NCBI GenBank assembly: GCA_041656115.1
Contig: JBBAED010000003.1
Span: 1-64,000, forward strand
Source: Dehalococcoidales bacterium
GTDB taxonomy: Bacteria > Chloroflexota > Dehalococcoidia > Dehalococcoidales > UBA5627
Direction of reading: 5' to 3'
Length of the DNA: 64,000 bases
This document shows, in pieces, positions 26,764 through 35,806 of this stretch. The position numbers and the translations under genes were made by a program. Within the stretch, counting starts at the first letter, position 1, and the number at the start of each line of letters is the position of its first letter. Under the pieces are notes generated by a model. It was not told the origin of the DNA, searched no databases, and worked only from the letters and a program-made list of their open reading frames with translations.

Positions 26764-27915
26764 ATGAAGAAAAAGAAAAGTACAATATTTAAGGCGGCGT
26801 TGGCTGTCTTAGTCCTCTTTGTTTCCTTCTTTACCGCCGGTTGTTCTTCATCCGCTTACGTTAATTACGGTTGGACCGGTTCTGTGGTTGACGGCGACAC
26901 TATCTTTGTTGCATCGCAAGGGAAGATTACCGCTTTGCAAAAAGATAACGGTTCGGTTAAATGGCAGAGGGAAATTGAAAAAGATACCGCTCCTTCCGGA
27001 TCCCTGGGTTGCGGAATGGGGGCATCGGCTTCGGTAATGTATGCCGATCCGCTCGTTTATGATGATGTTGTTTATGTGGCAACCTACACCGGCAAGATAT
27101 TTGCCTTTGCCACCGCTTCGGGGAATCTTTTGTGGAAATACCCGGTTGAAGGAAACGTTGCACAGATAATCGGTGATTTGCTTATTGATGAAGGAAAGCT
27201 CTATTTTGCGGCGGTCGGCGGTGTTGTTACCGCTTTGGACCTCGAAACTCGAGCTGTTGTCTGGGAATACGATACTAAAGATACAATATGGGCATCTCCG
27301 TCCGTAAACGGTAATACCCTCTTTGTCGCCTCTTACGGGAAGAAACTCTTTGCTATTGACAAAAATACCGGCGAGCCGAAATGGAGTAAGCCTTTTGAAA
27401 CACAAGGCCCCATTACCGCAGCGCCGGGTTACGATAACGGGGTTGTTTATATCGCTTCGCTTGACCGGGGGATATATGCAATAAGTGCTGAAACAGGGGC
27501 TCTGATTTGGGAATTTAATGCCTCAAGTAATGCCTCCCGTACCCCTAAAAATTGGTTCTGGGCAACACCGTTACTGGTTAACGGCGTTATATATGCCCCC
27601 AATATGGACGGCTTTGTCTATATTATAGATGCGGCTGACGGCAAACTCATGAATGCTTTGGAGCTGGGTACTGCGGTTTCATCCAATCCCGTCCTTAACG
27701 GCGAGTGGGTGCTTGTGGCTACTCAGCATGGCGCTTTGTACTCCATTAATATCAGTAATAATACAAAAGTTTTACTTAGGTCGCTTGATATGACAATTCA
27801 ATCCTCGCTTTATGTTGATGAAGGTATTGTCTACGTTCATACAATCAGAGATGAAAATCTCTATGCAATCAATGCGGGCTCCGGTGTTATGGTTTGGTAT
27901 TATGAAGTCAGTTAA
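26764..27915 (+). CDS. PQQ-like beta-propeller lipoprotein (BamB-like)
   Basis: About 383 residues. A lipoprotein signal (basic KKKK, hydrophobic stretch, lipobox FTAGC) is followed by seven or so PQQ/WD-type blades of about 40 residues, each with a pattern such as VYVATYTGKIFAFATASGNLLWKY. It is anchored on the outside of the membrane. It lies between yidD and yidC, a place not normally holding this gene, with 23 bases to yidC, so it is probably co-transcribed. BamB in proteobacteria helps outer-membrane protein assembly; a similar folding role here is only a guess. A TTG four codons upstream (26752) is also possible. Confidence 0.82.
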   Translation: MKKKKSTIFKAALAVLVLFVSFFTAGCSSSAYVNYGWTGSVVDGDTIFVASQGKITALQKDNGSVKWQREIEKDTAPSGSLGCGMGASASVMYADPLVYDDVVYVATYTGKIFAFATASGNLLWKYPVEGNVAQIIGDLLIDEGKLYFAAVGGVVTALDLETRAVVWEYDTKDTIWASPSVNGNTLFVASYGKKLFAIDKNTGEPKWSKPFETQGPITAAPGYDNGVVYIASLDRGIYAISAETGALIWEFNASSNASRTPKNWFWATPLLVNGVIYAPNMDGFVYIIDAADGKLMNALELGTAVSSNPVLNGEWVLVATQHGALYSINISNNTKVLLRSLDMTIQSSLYVDEGIVYVHTIRDENLYAINAGSGVMVWYYEVS

Positions 27916-27938
27916 CTTAGAAAGCAAGGTGGTTTAAA

Positions 27939-28943
27939 TTGAATATAGGTGCAATTTGGGATGTAATCGCACTTGGCCCGATGATAAATATTCTCATCGG
28001 TTTATCTGATATCTTATTTGGCAGCTTCGGGTTAACTATTATATTGCTGACTATTGTAATCAGGGCTTTGATGTTCCCGCTAACCCGCAAGCAAATGAAT
28101 GCCACCAAAGCAATGCAGGCGTTACAACCGAAGCTTGCGGAATTGCAAAAGAAATACGCCAAAGACAGCCAAAAGTTTGCCCAGGAGCAAATGAGGCTTT
28201 ACAAAGAGTCCGGTGTAAGCCCGACAGGGTGCCTTTTACCGATGTTGGTGCAGATGCCGATATGGATTGCGTTGTACCAATCAATCATGCGCGTACTGGC
28301 GGTTGCTCCGGGTAATTTCCTAAACTTATCGGAATTTCTCTACTCTTGGCCGATAGTTTTCCAGGCCTTGCCGGTCAACAGCCAATTCTTGTGGCTCAAC
28401 TTGGGAACGCCCGATTTACTGCTGGCTCTTCTTGTCGGCGGTTCGATGTGGGTAACTCAGAAGATGTCATCGCCTCAGACAACCAATCCCCAGCAAAAAT
28501 CGCAGGCGCAAATGATGACAATCATGATGCCGCTGATGTTTGTTTTCCTTTCGATGACTTTCCCCAGCGGGTTGGCATTGTATTGGATTATGTCCAACGT
28601 TATTACAATTGCAATACAGTACAAAATTACAAAGAGTTGGGGTTCCTTAAACGTTCCCAAATATATTGCAATGTTTAAAGGGTTGATTCCCGCTAAAAAA
28701 GAAAGCTCCAGGGATAAAAAATTAAAACAGCGAATTGCATCCGTTGAAAACACTAAAAAAGATAATGTTAAGGCGTTACAAGCCTCCAAATCGGAAGAAA
28801 CCGAAATAGCGGAGACAGAAGAAGAAAGCGATGTAGTTGAAAACGAAGTGCGTACAAAAGAAGCAACCGGTCGTAAGACCAGCTTTGATAGAGCTAAGCA
28901 GAAACCGAGAGGAGGTAGAAGTAAACGTTCTAAACGAAAGTAG
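27939..28943 (+). CDS. yidC: Membrane protein insertase YidC/Oxa1
   Basis: 334-residue Oxa1-type insertase without the large periplasmic domain of proteobacterial YidC. Core motifs: LTIILLTIVIRALMFPLTRKQ, LQKKYAKD (the cytoplasmic hairpin), GCLLPMLVQMPIWIALY and the final TM pair FPSGLALYWIMSNVITI. A charged Lys/Glu-rich C-terminal tail (about 245-334, ending RGGRSKRSKRK) would contact the ribosome. TTG start, 23 bases after the lipoprotein gene. It inserts proteins such as subunit c of the ATP synthase encoded downstream. Confidence 0.96.
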   Translation: MNIGAIWDVIALGPMINILIGLSDILFGSFGLTIILLTIVIRALMFPLTRKQMNATKAMQALQPKLAELQKKYAKDSQKFAQEQMRLYKESGVSPTGCLLPMLVQMPIWIALYQSIMRVLAVAPGNFLNLSEFLYSWPIVFQALPVNSQFLWLNLGTPDLLLALLVGGSMWVTQKMSSPQTTNPQQKSQAQMMTIMMPLMFVFLSMTFPSGLALYWIMSNVITIAIQYKITKSWGSLNVPKYIAMFKGLIPAKKESSRDKKLKQRIASVENTKKDNVKALQASKSEETEIAETEEESDVVENEVRTKEATGRKTSFDRAKQKPRGGRSKRSKRK

Positions 28944-28986
28944 CGGTTTGTAACCGGCGTTATTGTTTAGGCGTTAAAAGGGTTTT

Positions 28987-29457
28987 ATGGACATTATTAA
29001 AGATACTTTAGAAAATATTCTGGAGAGAATGGGGGTGGAAGCTTCCGTTCAATATCTGGAGAGCGATACCCCTTTTGACGAAACAGGCGAAGATTCTCCG
29101 ACTGTTTATAACATCGAGGGCGATGATTTAGGAATTCTAATCGGCAGGCGCGGGCAAACGCTGGCCTGTTTACAATACATTGTTAAAATCATTGCCGCCA
29201 ACCAAATCCAGGATGCGCTGCCTTCGGTTGTGATTGATGTTAACGGATACAAACAAAAGCGCAAAGAGGTTTTAAGAGAGCTTGCCGAACGCGTTGCCGG
29301 GCAGGTGGAAGCCAGCGGCAGGTCGTTTACTTTGGAACCGATGCCGCCCTATGAAAGGCGCATTATTCACCTTGCCTTAATCGATCATCCGGGGGTTTTA
29401 ACCGAAAGTGTCGGTTACGGTGAAGACCGCAAGGTTTCCGTTATTCCCAAGCACTAA
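28987..29457 (+). CDS. khpB: KhpB/Jag family RNA-binding protein (KH-R3H)
   Basis: 156 residues. The KH domain has IEGDDLGILIGRRGQTLACLQ (about 44-64), and the R3H domain has RSFTLEPMPPYERRIIHLAL (about 111-130). The usual N-terminal Jag_N domain and linker are missing; the protein starts directly at the KH domain. KhpB partners KhpA in RNA binding; a khpA-type gene is present at 42.5 kb. Last gene of the yidC cluster, the standard place for jag. Confidence 0.92.
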   Translation: MDIIKDTLENILERMGVEASVQYLESDTPFDETGEDSPTVYNIEGDDLGILIGRRGQTLACLQYIVKIIAANQIQDALPSVVIDVNGYKQKRKEVLRELAERVAGQVEASGRSFTLEPMPPYERRIIHLALIDHPGVLTESVGYGEDRKVSVIPKH

Positions 29458-29524
29458 AAACAGTTTGTAATCTTTTTAAAGATGCGACCTTGAAATAATA
29501 AAAATATTGTGGTAATTTTTTAAA

Positions 29525-29786
29525 AAGCGATGATGGAGAAGAGTAAATAGAATCCTGCGGAAAGCGAGCCCGGTACGGTGTAAGCGGGCCTGTAAGTTCT
29601 ATTGAAAATCACTCCGGAGCTGCCAACCGAAAGGCACTAAGCCCGGTAGATTTGGACGGAGTTGTCGCCTGTTATAGCTGACAAAAGGTGTTTGACACCT
29701 TATCGAGTGCCTCTTTTTAGAGAGGAATCGGGGTGGTACCGCGGGTTAATTTTTCCCGTCCCTAGTTGGGGGCGGGATTTTTTTTA
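29525..29786 (+). promoter_or_regulatory. T-box leader (tRNA-Ile) of ileS
   Basis: Stem I has AGAGTAA (about 29538), GGAAAGCGAG and GGTGTAAG elements and ends with GAAA-ATC-ACTCCGG. The ATC at 29608-29610 is in the specifier position and fits Ile. The T-box GGGTGGTACCGCGG is at 29731-29744, overlapping the antiterminator. The terminator arms CCCGTCCC (29755-29762) and GGGGCGGG (29769-29776) precede a run of eight Ts. Uncharged tRNA-Ile should permit read-through into ileS. The leader fills most of the 29458-29798 gap. Confidence 0.95.
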
Positions 29787-29798
29787 TAAGGAGTTTAT

Positions 29799-32700
29799 AT
29801 GTTTCAACCGGTTAACAGCAAAGTAGATTTTGCCAAAAAAGAAGAGGATATTCTTGAATTTTGGCGCCAAGAAGATATTTTCAATAAAAGTATCGAAGAG
29901 CGCAGTAATTGCCTTCGTTTTGTACTTTACGAAGGGCCGCCGACCGCTAACGGCAACCCCGGGATTCATCATGTCCTTTCGCGTATATTTAAGGATGTTA
30001 TCCCTCGCTATAAAACGATGAAAGGCTATTATGCCCCGCGTATTGCCGGCTGGGACACGCATGGTTTGCCGGTTGAGCTGGGTGTTGAAAAGGAGCTCGG
30101 CTTTACCAACAAATCCGATATTGAAAAATACGGTATCGATAAGTTTAACGCCAAATGCCGTGAAAGCGTCTTCCGTTATTTGGAAGATTGGAATGCAATG
30201 ACGGAGCGTATCGCCTATTGGTGCGATATGGACCATCCTTATATCACAATGGAAAACGATTATATAGAATCCGGCTGGTGGATTATTAAACAGCTTTGGG
30301 ATAAAGGCTTAATTTATAAGGGTTATAAAACGGCGGCTCATTGCCCGCGTTGCGGTACTTCGCTTAGTTCTCACGAGGTTGCGCTCGGTTATAAAGAAGA
30401 TACGGTTGATCCCTCGGTTTATATTAAGTTTCGGGTAATCCCTCAATCCTCCGCCAAAATAAACCCCGAACTTGCCGAAAAACCGCTTTTTCTGATGGCG
30501 TGGACGACAACCCCGTGGACTTTACCCAGTAATACCGGCCTGGCGGTTTCGGCGTCTTCCGAATATTCAATCGTTGAGGTTAACGGGGAATATATCATTA
30601 TGGCAACCGCTCTGTTAAGTTCCGTTATGCCTGATGAAAACCGCGTATTCCAAACCCTAAAGGGTTCAGACCTTATCGGGTTGGAATATAAACCACTTTA
30701 TAACCCTCACAGTTACGGAATGGAGCGCCTGCGCTTTATAACCCCTAACAGCTCCGAATTGGAGCTGCAGCCCGTTGATGATAATTTAACTTATCGCGTT
30801 TGGGGAACCGATTTTGTTTCTATGGAAGACGGAACCGGTATCGTTCATATTGCCCCTGCATTCGGTGAGGTAGACTTCGAAGCCGGTATGCAAAACCTGA
30901 TGGATTTTGTGCAAACGGTTGATTTACAGGGTAAGGTTATCGGTAATTACAGCTTTGCCGGTAAATTTGTTAAAAAGGCCGATCAAATGATTATCCAAGA
31001 GTTGGATGAGATGGGTTTACTGTTCCGCAGTTCCACTGTCAGCCACACTTATCCGTTTTGCTGGCGCTGTGATGCGCCCTTGCTCTACTACGTAAAACAG
31101 AGTTGGTATATCCGTACCACCGCCGTAAAAGACCGGCTTGTTGAGAATAACGGAATCGTAAATTGGTATCCGGACCATATTAAGGAAGGGCGTTTCGGTG
31201 ACTGGCTTAAAAACAATGTCGATTGGGCGTTTTCCAGAGAGCGTTATTGGGGAACCCCGTTACCGATTTGGCAATGCGATTCCTGCGGGCAGTTGGAATG
31301 CATCGGCGGCTTGCAAGAATTAAACAATAAAAAGGGCTTTTCGGGTTTTTCCGAACCGGTCGATTTGCATCGCCCTTATGTCGATGATTTAACCTTCAAT
31401 TGTGCCGATTGTACCGGCAAAATGAAACGTTTGCCGGAGGTAATTGACTGCTGGTTTGATTCGGGGGCAATGCCTGTTGCCCAGTATCATTACCCGTTTG
31501 AAAACGATACGCTTCTTGCTGACGGCAGATTCCCGGCTGATTATATTTGTGAAGCGGTTGACCAAACACGCGGTTGGTTTTACAGCCTGCACGCTTTATC
31601 GACCTTATTATTTGACCGCCCTTGCTATAAAAATGTTATTTGCCTGGGGCATATTTTGGATGCCAAAGGCGAAAAGATGAGTAAAAGCAAAAAGAATGTT
31701 GTCGAGTTCTGGCCGATTTTAAATAAATACGGAGCAGATGCGTTGCGCTGGTACCTTTTTACCGCATCTCCTCCCGGTAATGCCCGCCGTTTTTCGGAAC
31801 AATTGGTTTCAGAGGTTACGCATAAGTTTATGCTTACGCTTTGGAATACCTATTCGTTCTTTGTTCTTTATGCCAATATCGATAAATATAATCCGCTAAC
31901 CGAAAAAGGCGAAACCGTTCCGTCAACCTTGGATCTTTGGATTATTTCCGAATTAAATAAATTGATTGCGGATGTTGATACCGCTTTTGATACCTATAAT
32001 CCGACTGAAGCCGGCAGGCGCATCGATGCATTTGTGGAAGATTTATCGAACTGGTATGTCCGCCGCAGCCGCAGGCGTTTCTGGAAGAGCGAAAACGATA
32101 CTGATAAGCTGTCGGCCTATGCCACTCTGTACGAGTGTTTGGTTACTCTGACCAAATTGATTGCGCCGCTAATGCCGTTTATTGCCGAAGAAATGTATCA
32201 GAATTTGGTTCGCTCTGTTGATAAAGAGGCTCCGATAAGCGTTCATCTGGCGGCTTTTCCGATTTCCGATGCAACAAAAATCGATGAAGATTTATCAATT
32301 GCAACCAAATTGGCGATTAAGCTATCGAGTTTAGGCAGGGCAGCCCGAAGCAGGGCAAAGTTAAAAGTACGCCAACCGCTGGAGAAGGTACAGGTCAAAT
32401 TATCGTCAAGCGCTGAAAAAGGCAGCCTCGAAAAAGTAAAAACGCAGGTTATTGATGAACTTAACATAAAAGATGTCGAGGTTATTAGCGATCTTTGCGA
32501 CCTGGAGGAAAAAGGGTTTATTGTTGAAACCGATTCCGTTTATTCCGTTGTTGTTAACCCTGAGGTTTCTCCGGAACTGCTCAAAGAAGGAATGGCGCGC
32601 GAGATTGTTCACCGTCTACAAAACATGAGGAAGGAAGCCGGCTTTGAGATTGCCGACCGTATTCTTTCTTACTATGAGGGTGAAGGGTACGTTGCGGAGG

Positions 32701-32843
32701 TAATTAACGATTACGCTGATTATATTAAGCACGAGACCCTTTCCGACGATATCAAGCTGGGTGTTCCTACTGAGGGTGTCTGTTCGGCAAGCTGCAAAAT
32801 AAACGGTTATGAAATGCAACTGGCTGTTGTTAAAGCAAATTAA
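29799..32843 (+). CDS. ileS: Isoleucyl-tRNA synthetase
   Basis: 1014-residue class I synthetase. HIGH-type motif GNPGIHHVLSR near residue 50, CP1 editing domain with TTPWTLPSNTGLAV near 230, KMSKSK near 626 and an anticodon-binding C-terminal domain (from about 690). The N-terminus VDFAKKEEDILEFW and the 1014-residue length suggest the eukaryote-like/type 2 IleRS clade rather than the E. coli type; this is inference. Mupirocin resistance has been linked to that clade. The C-terminal region shows no zinc-binding cluster as in E. coli IleRS. AAGGAG precedes the ATG. Controlled by the upstream T-box. Confidence 0.96.
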   Translation: MFQPVNSKVDFAKKEEDILEFWRQEDIFNKSIEERSNCLRFVLYEGPPTANGNPGIHHVLSRIFKDVIPRYKTMKGYYAPRIAGWDTHGLPVELGVEKELGFTNKSDIEKYGIDKFNAKCRESVFRYLEDWNAMTERIAYWCDMDHPYITMENDYIESGWWIIKQLWDKGLIYKGYKTAAHCPRCGTSLSSHEVALGYKEDTVDPSVYIKFRVIPQSSAKINPELAEKPLFLMAWTTTPWTLPSNTGLAVSASSEYSIVEVNGEYIIMATALLSSVMPDENRVFQTLKGSDLIGLEYKPLYNPHSYGMERLRFITPNSSELELQPVDDNLTYRVWGTDFVSMEDGTGIVHIAPAFGEVDFEAGMQNLMDFVQTVDLQGKVIGNYSFAGKFVKKADQMIIQELDEMGLLFRSSTVSHTYPFCWRCDAPLLYYVKQSWYIRTTAVKDRLVENNGIVNWYPDHIKEGRFGDWLKNNVDWAFSRERYWGTPLPIWQCDSCGQLECIGGLQELNNKKGFSGFSEPVDLHRPYVDDLTFNCADCTGKMKRLPEVIDCWFDSGAMPVAQYHYPFENDTLLADGRFPADYICEAVDQTRGWFYSLHALSTLLFDRPCYKNVICLGHILDAKGEKMSKSKKNVVEFWPILNKYGADALRWYLFTASPPGNARRFSEQLVSEVTHKFMLTLWNTYSFFVLYANIDKYNPLTEKGETVPSTLDLWIISELNKLIADVDTAFDTYNPTEAGRRIDAFVEDLSNWYVRRSRRRFWKSENDTDKLSAYATLYECLVTLTKLIAPLMPFIAEEMYQNLVRSVDKEAPISVHLAAFPISDATKIDEDLSIATKLAIKLSSLGRAARSRAKLKVRQPLEKVQVKLSSSAEKGSLEKVKTQVIDELNIKDVEVISDLCDLEEKGFIVETDSVYSVVVNPEVSPELLKEGMAREIVHRLQNMRKEAGFEIADRILSYYEGEGYVAEVINDYADYIKHETLSDDIKLGVPTEGVCSASCKINGYEMQLAVVKAN

Positions 32844-32870
32844 TTTAAAATAAATTTTGATTGCAAATAA

Positions 32871-32903
32871 AAAAGAGGGGCGAAATTTTCGCCCCTCTTT
32901 TAC
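32871..32903. terminator. Bidirectional terminator between ileS and trpB2
   Basis: AAAAGAGGGGCGAAA (32871-32885) is followed directly by its inverted partner TTTTCGCCCCTCTTTT; T-runs on both strands. It serves both convergent genes. Confidence 0.92.
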
Positions 32904-32920
32904 GTTATTGTGTTTTATAT

Positions 32921-34282
32921 CTATCCGACTTTGGGTAACTTTGTTAAGGCTTCTTGCATTTCTTTTTCGGAAAATTCCAAATCCTGGAGCTTGCCTTGCA
33001 GATAGGCATCATAAGAGGAAAGGTCGAAGTGTCCGTGGCCGCTGAGACAAATCAGGATATTTTTCGATTCGCCCGATTCTTTGCATTTAACCGCTTCGTC
33101 AATCGCAACTCTAATTGCGTGAGTCGATTCGGGTGCACTCAAGATGCCTTCGGTGCGCGCAAACAAAATACCGGCTTCAAAGGTGGATAATTGCGGTACT
33201 GCTCTGGCTTCGATAATTCCAAGATTATAAAGATGCGAAACGATAGGAGCCATTCCATGATAGCGCAGACCGCCGGCATGCACGGGCGGAGGCATGAAAT
33301 TATGCCCTAAAGTGTGCATCTTGAGAAGAGGGGTCAGCCCGGCAACATCACCGTAATCATAAGCAAAGGGTCCCTTGGTAAGGGTTGGGGTTGCCGTCGG
33401 CTCAACACAGATTACGCGCATATCCGGTTTGGCGCCGCTCATTTTATCTCTCAGCCAAGGGATAAATAAGCCGGCAAAATTCGAACCGCCGCCGACGCAC
33501 CCGACGAGAATATCGGGATATTCACCGGCCATCTCCATCTGTTTGATTGTTTCTTCACCAATTATGGTTTGGTGCAGTAAAACATGATTTAAAACGCTGC
33601 CAAGGGCATAATGGGTATCATCTCGGGAAACGGCATCTTCAACCGCTTCACTGATAGCCAGCCCGAGGCTGCCGTTGCAATCCGGGTCGATTGCCAGCAT
33701 ATCCCTTCCGGCCTGCGTATCCATGCTGGGGCTAGCAACACAGGTTGCACCGTAGGTTTCCATTAAGATACGGCGGTAAGGTTTGCTGTTATAGCTGACT
33801 TTAACCATATAAACCTTACATTCCATATCGAAAAGTTGGCAGGCAATTGAAAGAGCGCTTCCCCATTGACCGGCGCCCGTTTCGGTGCTGATACGTTTAA
33901 TGCCCTCTTTTTTATTGTAATAAGCCTGAGGGATTGCGGTATTGAGTTTGTGGCTGCCGGCAGGGCTTGTCCCTTCGTATTTGTAGAATATCTTGGCAGG
34001 TGTATCCAAGGCTTTTTCTAATTGATAAGCCCTGTGCAGGGTGGTTGGCCTGTAGGTAAGCAGAATTTCTTGAACTTCCTCCGGAATTTCAATATAACGT
34101 TCCGGGCTGAATTCCTGCATAATCAGCTCCATCGGAAATAGGGGCGCTAAGTCCTCCGGTGTTATCGGTTTACCGGTAACGGGGTGTAAGTCAATCGCTA
34201 ACGGCTCGGGTAAATCCGGCAAAATGTTGTACCATTTTGTGGGCATATCCTTTTGGTCCAGAAAAAACATTGTTCTTTTCAT
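32921..34282 (-). CDS. trpB: TrpB2-type tryptophan synthase beta-like enzyme
   Basis: 453-residue PLP enzyme of the TrpB2 (TrpB-like) branch: extended N-terminus ([15 protein letters not shown]), the PLP lysine K112 in [21 protein letters not shown] and the phosphate-binding [11 protein letters not shown]. TrpB2 enzymes condense indole with serine; many act without TrpA. No trpA or other trp gene is nearby. The Trp-specific T-box upstream strongly supports a role in tryptophan supply. The start codon follows AAGGAAGG. Confidence 0.93.
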   Translation of the reverse strand: MKRTMFFLDQKDMPTKWYNILPDLPEPLAIDLHPVTGKPITPEDLAPLFPMELIMQEFSPERYIEIPEEVQEILLTYRPTTLHRAYQLEKALDTPAKIFYKYEGTSPAGSHKLNTAIPQAYYNKKEGIKRISTETGAGQWGSALSIACQLFDMECKVYMVKVSYNSKPYRRILMETYGATCVASPSMDTQAGRDMLAIDPDCNGSLGLAISEAVEDAVSRDDTHYALGSVLNHVLLHQTIIGEETIKQMEMAGEYPDILVGCVGGGSNFAGLFIPWLRDKMSGAKPDMRVICVEPTATPTLTKGPFAYDYGDVAGLTPLLKMHTLGHNFMPPPVHAGGLRYHGMAPIVSHLYNLGIIEARAVPQLSTFEAGILFARTEGILSAPESTHAIRVAIDEAVKCKESGESKNILICLSGHGHFDLSSYDAYLQGKLQDLEFSEKEMQEALTKLPKVG

Positions 34283-34344
34283 TTTAGTCTCCCTTCCTTT
34301 TATAAATTTTTATTTTTAATTGCTTGAATTCGCTTAATAACAAA

Positions 34345-34634
34345 AAACCCCTTCAACCTCAAACGGCTGAAGGGGCATAAGGTCTACCTACGCGGTGCCA
34401 CCCTTCTTAGTCCGCAATAAAACGGACCATCTTAATTCAGATACATAAGAATATCTTCGGATTTGATAACGCTTCCTCTGCGGTAAAGCCTACTTGTAAC
34501 ATCTTTCGGCTTACGGCTCCCAGGCCCATTCGGCTTCTGCGGCGGCATCGGCTCACACCTTACCCGACTCTCTGTGCCCCGTCTTAAAACTTACTAACCC
34601 TGTTCACAGCCTTTGAATATTCAACTGAGGTTTA
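34345..34634 (-). promoter_or_regulatory. T-box leader (tRNA-Trp) of trpB2
   Basis: On the minus strand, stem I elements (AGTAAG, AGAGTCGG, GGTGTGAG) lead to GAA-TGG-GCCTGGGAG. TGG (complement of 34526-34528) is in the same relative position as ATC in the ileS leader, so the specifier is Trp. The T-box GAAGGGTGGCACCGCG is the complement of 34391-34406. The terminator is CCCCTTCA (34348-34355) with TGAAGGGG (34368-34375) and then a T-run. Uncharged tRNA-Trp should switch trpB2 on. Confidence 0.94.
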
Positions 34635-34663
34635 CTATAAAACATTGCTTGTCTGTTTGTCAA
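34635..34663 (-). promoter_or_regulatory. Sigma-70 promoter of the trpB2 T-box transcript
   Basis: On the minus strand TTGACA (complement of 34658-34663), a 17-base spacer and TTATAG (complement of 34635-34640), just upstream of the T-box stem I. Confidence 0.7.
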
Positions 34664-34763
34664 GCCCTTGCGAAAGATAAAAAACGGTTCTCCAAAAAAG
34701 TATTTAACATTCGTTTTGAAAAGAAATCCGATTCGCTTAATTTATAAAAAATTTGTATTTAAA

Positions 34764-34797
34764 TTTCTTGACACATCAAGAAAGCAAAGGGTAGAAT
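34764..34797 (+). promoter_or_regulatory. Promoter with overlapping palindromic operator
   Basis: TTGACA at 34768-34773, an 18-base spacer and TAGAAT at 34792-34797. A perfect inverted repeat TTTCTTGA-caca-TCAAGAAA (34764-34783) covers the -35 box and is a likely repressor site for the downstream gene. Confidence 0.65.
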
Positions 34798-34832
34798 AAG
34801 CTGGATTGACGATTGCAGAGGAGGCGTTTTTA

Positions 34833-35405
34833 ATGGTAGAGATGACGGTTGACAGCGTGCGTATCGGTATGATGAACAGAAATATGGAATATCAGTATGT
34901 TGTTCTTCTCAAAGAAAAAGCAGCCGAGCGGTTTCTGCCGATTTTTATCGGTCCGGCCGAAGCAAAGGCTATCCTTATAAAGCTTAAGGGAGAAAATGTC
35001 CCTCGCCCCTTAACTCACGATTTGTTGCAAACGGTAATGGCAACAACGGGTGTTACGGTTGATTCTATCCTTATAAATGACCTTAAAAGCGATATCTTTT
35101 ATGCTAAAATCATACTTAATATCGACGGCAGGCAAGAAGAAATCGATTCGCGGCCGAGCGATGCGTTGGCTCTGGCAGTAAGAATGGACACGCCGATATT
35201 TGCCGACGAATCCGTTTTGGAAAAGGCCGGAATCCCGCTGGATCAGGACAAAGAAACCGGTGACCCCATTTTGCCGAAAGAAGATTACGGTGAAATTGAA
35301 AGCAAGGGCGGCAAAGTAAGCGAAGAAGAAATGAAAAGGCTTTCCGCTTTCCGCGATTTTATTGATAATCTTGATATGGATGATTTCGGGAAGCATAAAT
35401 CTTAA
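34833..35405 (+). CDS. Bifunctional nuclease family protein (DUF151/BFN)
   Basis: About 190 residues. The BFN domain spans most of the protein: VVLLKEKAAERFLPIFIGPAEAKAI, RPLTHDLLQTVM and the hallmark EIDSRPSDALALAVRMDTPIFADESVL. The C-terminal ~60 residues are acidic. Plant and bacterial BFN proteins were reported to have RNase and DNase activity; the in-vivo role in bacteria is unclear. I start at ATG 34833 because GAGGAGG lies 8-10 bases upstream; an in-frame TTG at 34806 lies further up. Single gene ended by a terminator. Confidence 0.88.
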   Translation: MVEMTVDSVRIGMMNRNMEYQYVVLLKEKAAERFLPIFIGPAEAKAILIKLKGENVPRPLTHDLLQTVMATTGVTVDSILINDLKSDIFYAKIILNIDGRQEEIDSRPSDALALAVRMDTPIFADESVLEKAGIPLDQDKETGDPILPKEDYGEIESKGGKVSEEEMKRLSAFRDFIDNLDMDDFGKHKS

Positions 35406-35414
35406 ACTTTGAAA

Positions 35415-35456
35415 AATAATAATAAGCCTCAAAAAAATGGGGGCTTATTATTTTGT
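35415..35456 (+). terminator. Rho-independent terminator
   Basis: AATAATAAGCC (35418-35428) pairs with GGCTTATTATT (35442-35452), followed by TTGTCTTTTTG. It isolates the BFN gene from the atp operon. Confidence 0.85.
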
Positions 35457-35533
35457 CTTTTTGTATACTGAAGTTATACACAAATGTGTGTATAGGCTTG
35501 TGTTAATAACAAGAAATAAACTGTTTTATAGGC

Positions 35534-35563
35534 TTGACTTAAGGCGTCTTAATTTGATATGCT
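35534..35563 (+). promoter_or_regulatory. Putative promoter of the atp operon
   Basis: TTGACT at 35534-35539, an 18-base spacer and TATGCT at 35558-35563, about 20 bases before the first GTG of the operon. Confidence 0.5.
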
Positions 35564-35584
35564 TTCTGGCAGGTTGACTAAGCC

Positions 35585-35806
35585 GTGAGGATTAATAAAT
35601 GGCGTTCAGCCGTACAGTTTATAGGGGCGGGGTGGTACATAGTGCTGGCAATAGCAGGTTGTACACTCGGCGGTCTTTGGCTTGATAACAGATTTGATAC
35701 CAAGCCAATTTTTATACTAATCGGATTATTCTTAGGGCTTATTTTAGCGTTTTACGGTGTGTATAGGATGGTTTTAGTGCTTATGAAAGACAAGGAGAAC
35801 GACTAG
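35585..35806 (+). CDS. AtpI/AtpZ-like ATP synthase assembly protein
   Basis: 73-residue protein with two TM helices (about 12-32 and 41-64) linked by GLWLDNRFDTKP, the pattern of the AtpZ/AtpI family that precedes subunit a. It is thought to help c-ring assembly or Mg2+ supply. GTG start; its TAG overlaps the GTG of atpB, so the two are translationally coupled. Small and diverged, hence the empty symbol. Confidence 0.82.
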   Translation: MRINKWRSAVQFIGAGWYIVLAIAGCTLGGLWLDNRFDTKPIFILIGLFLGLILAFYGVYRMVLVLMKDKEND

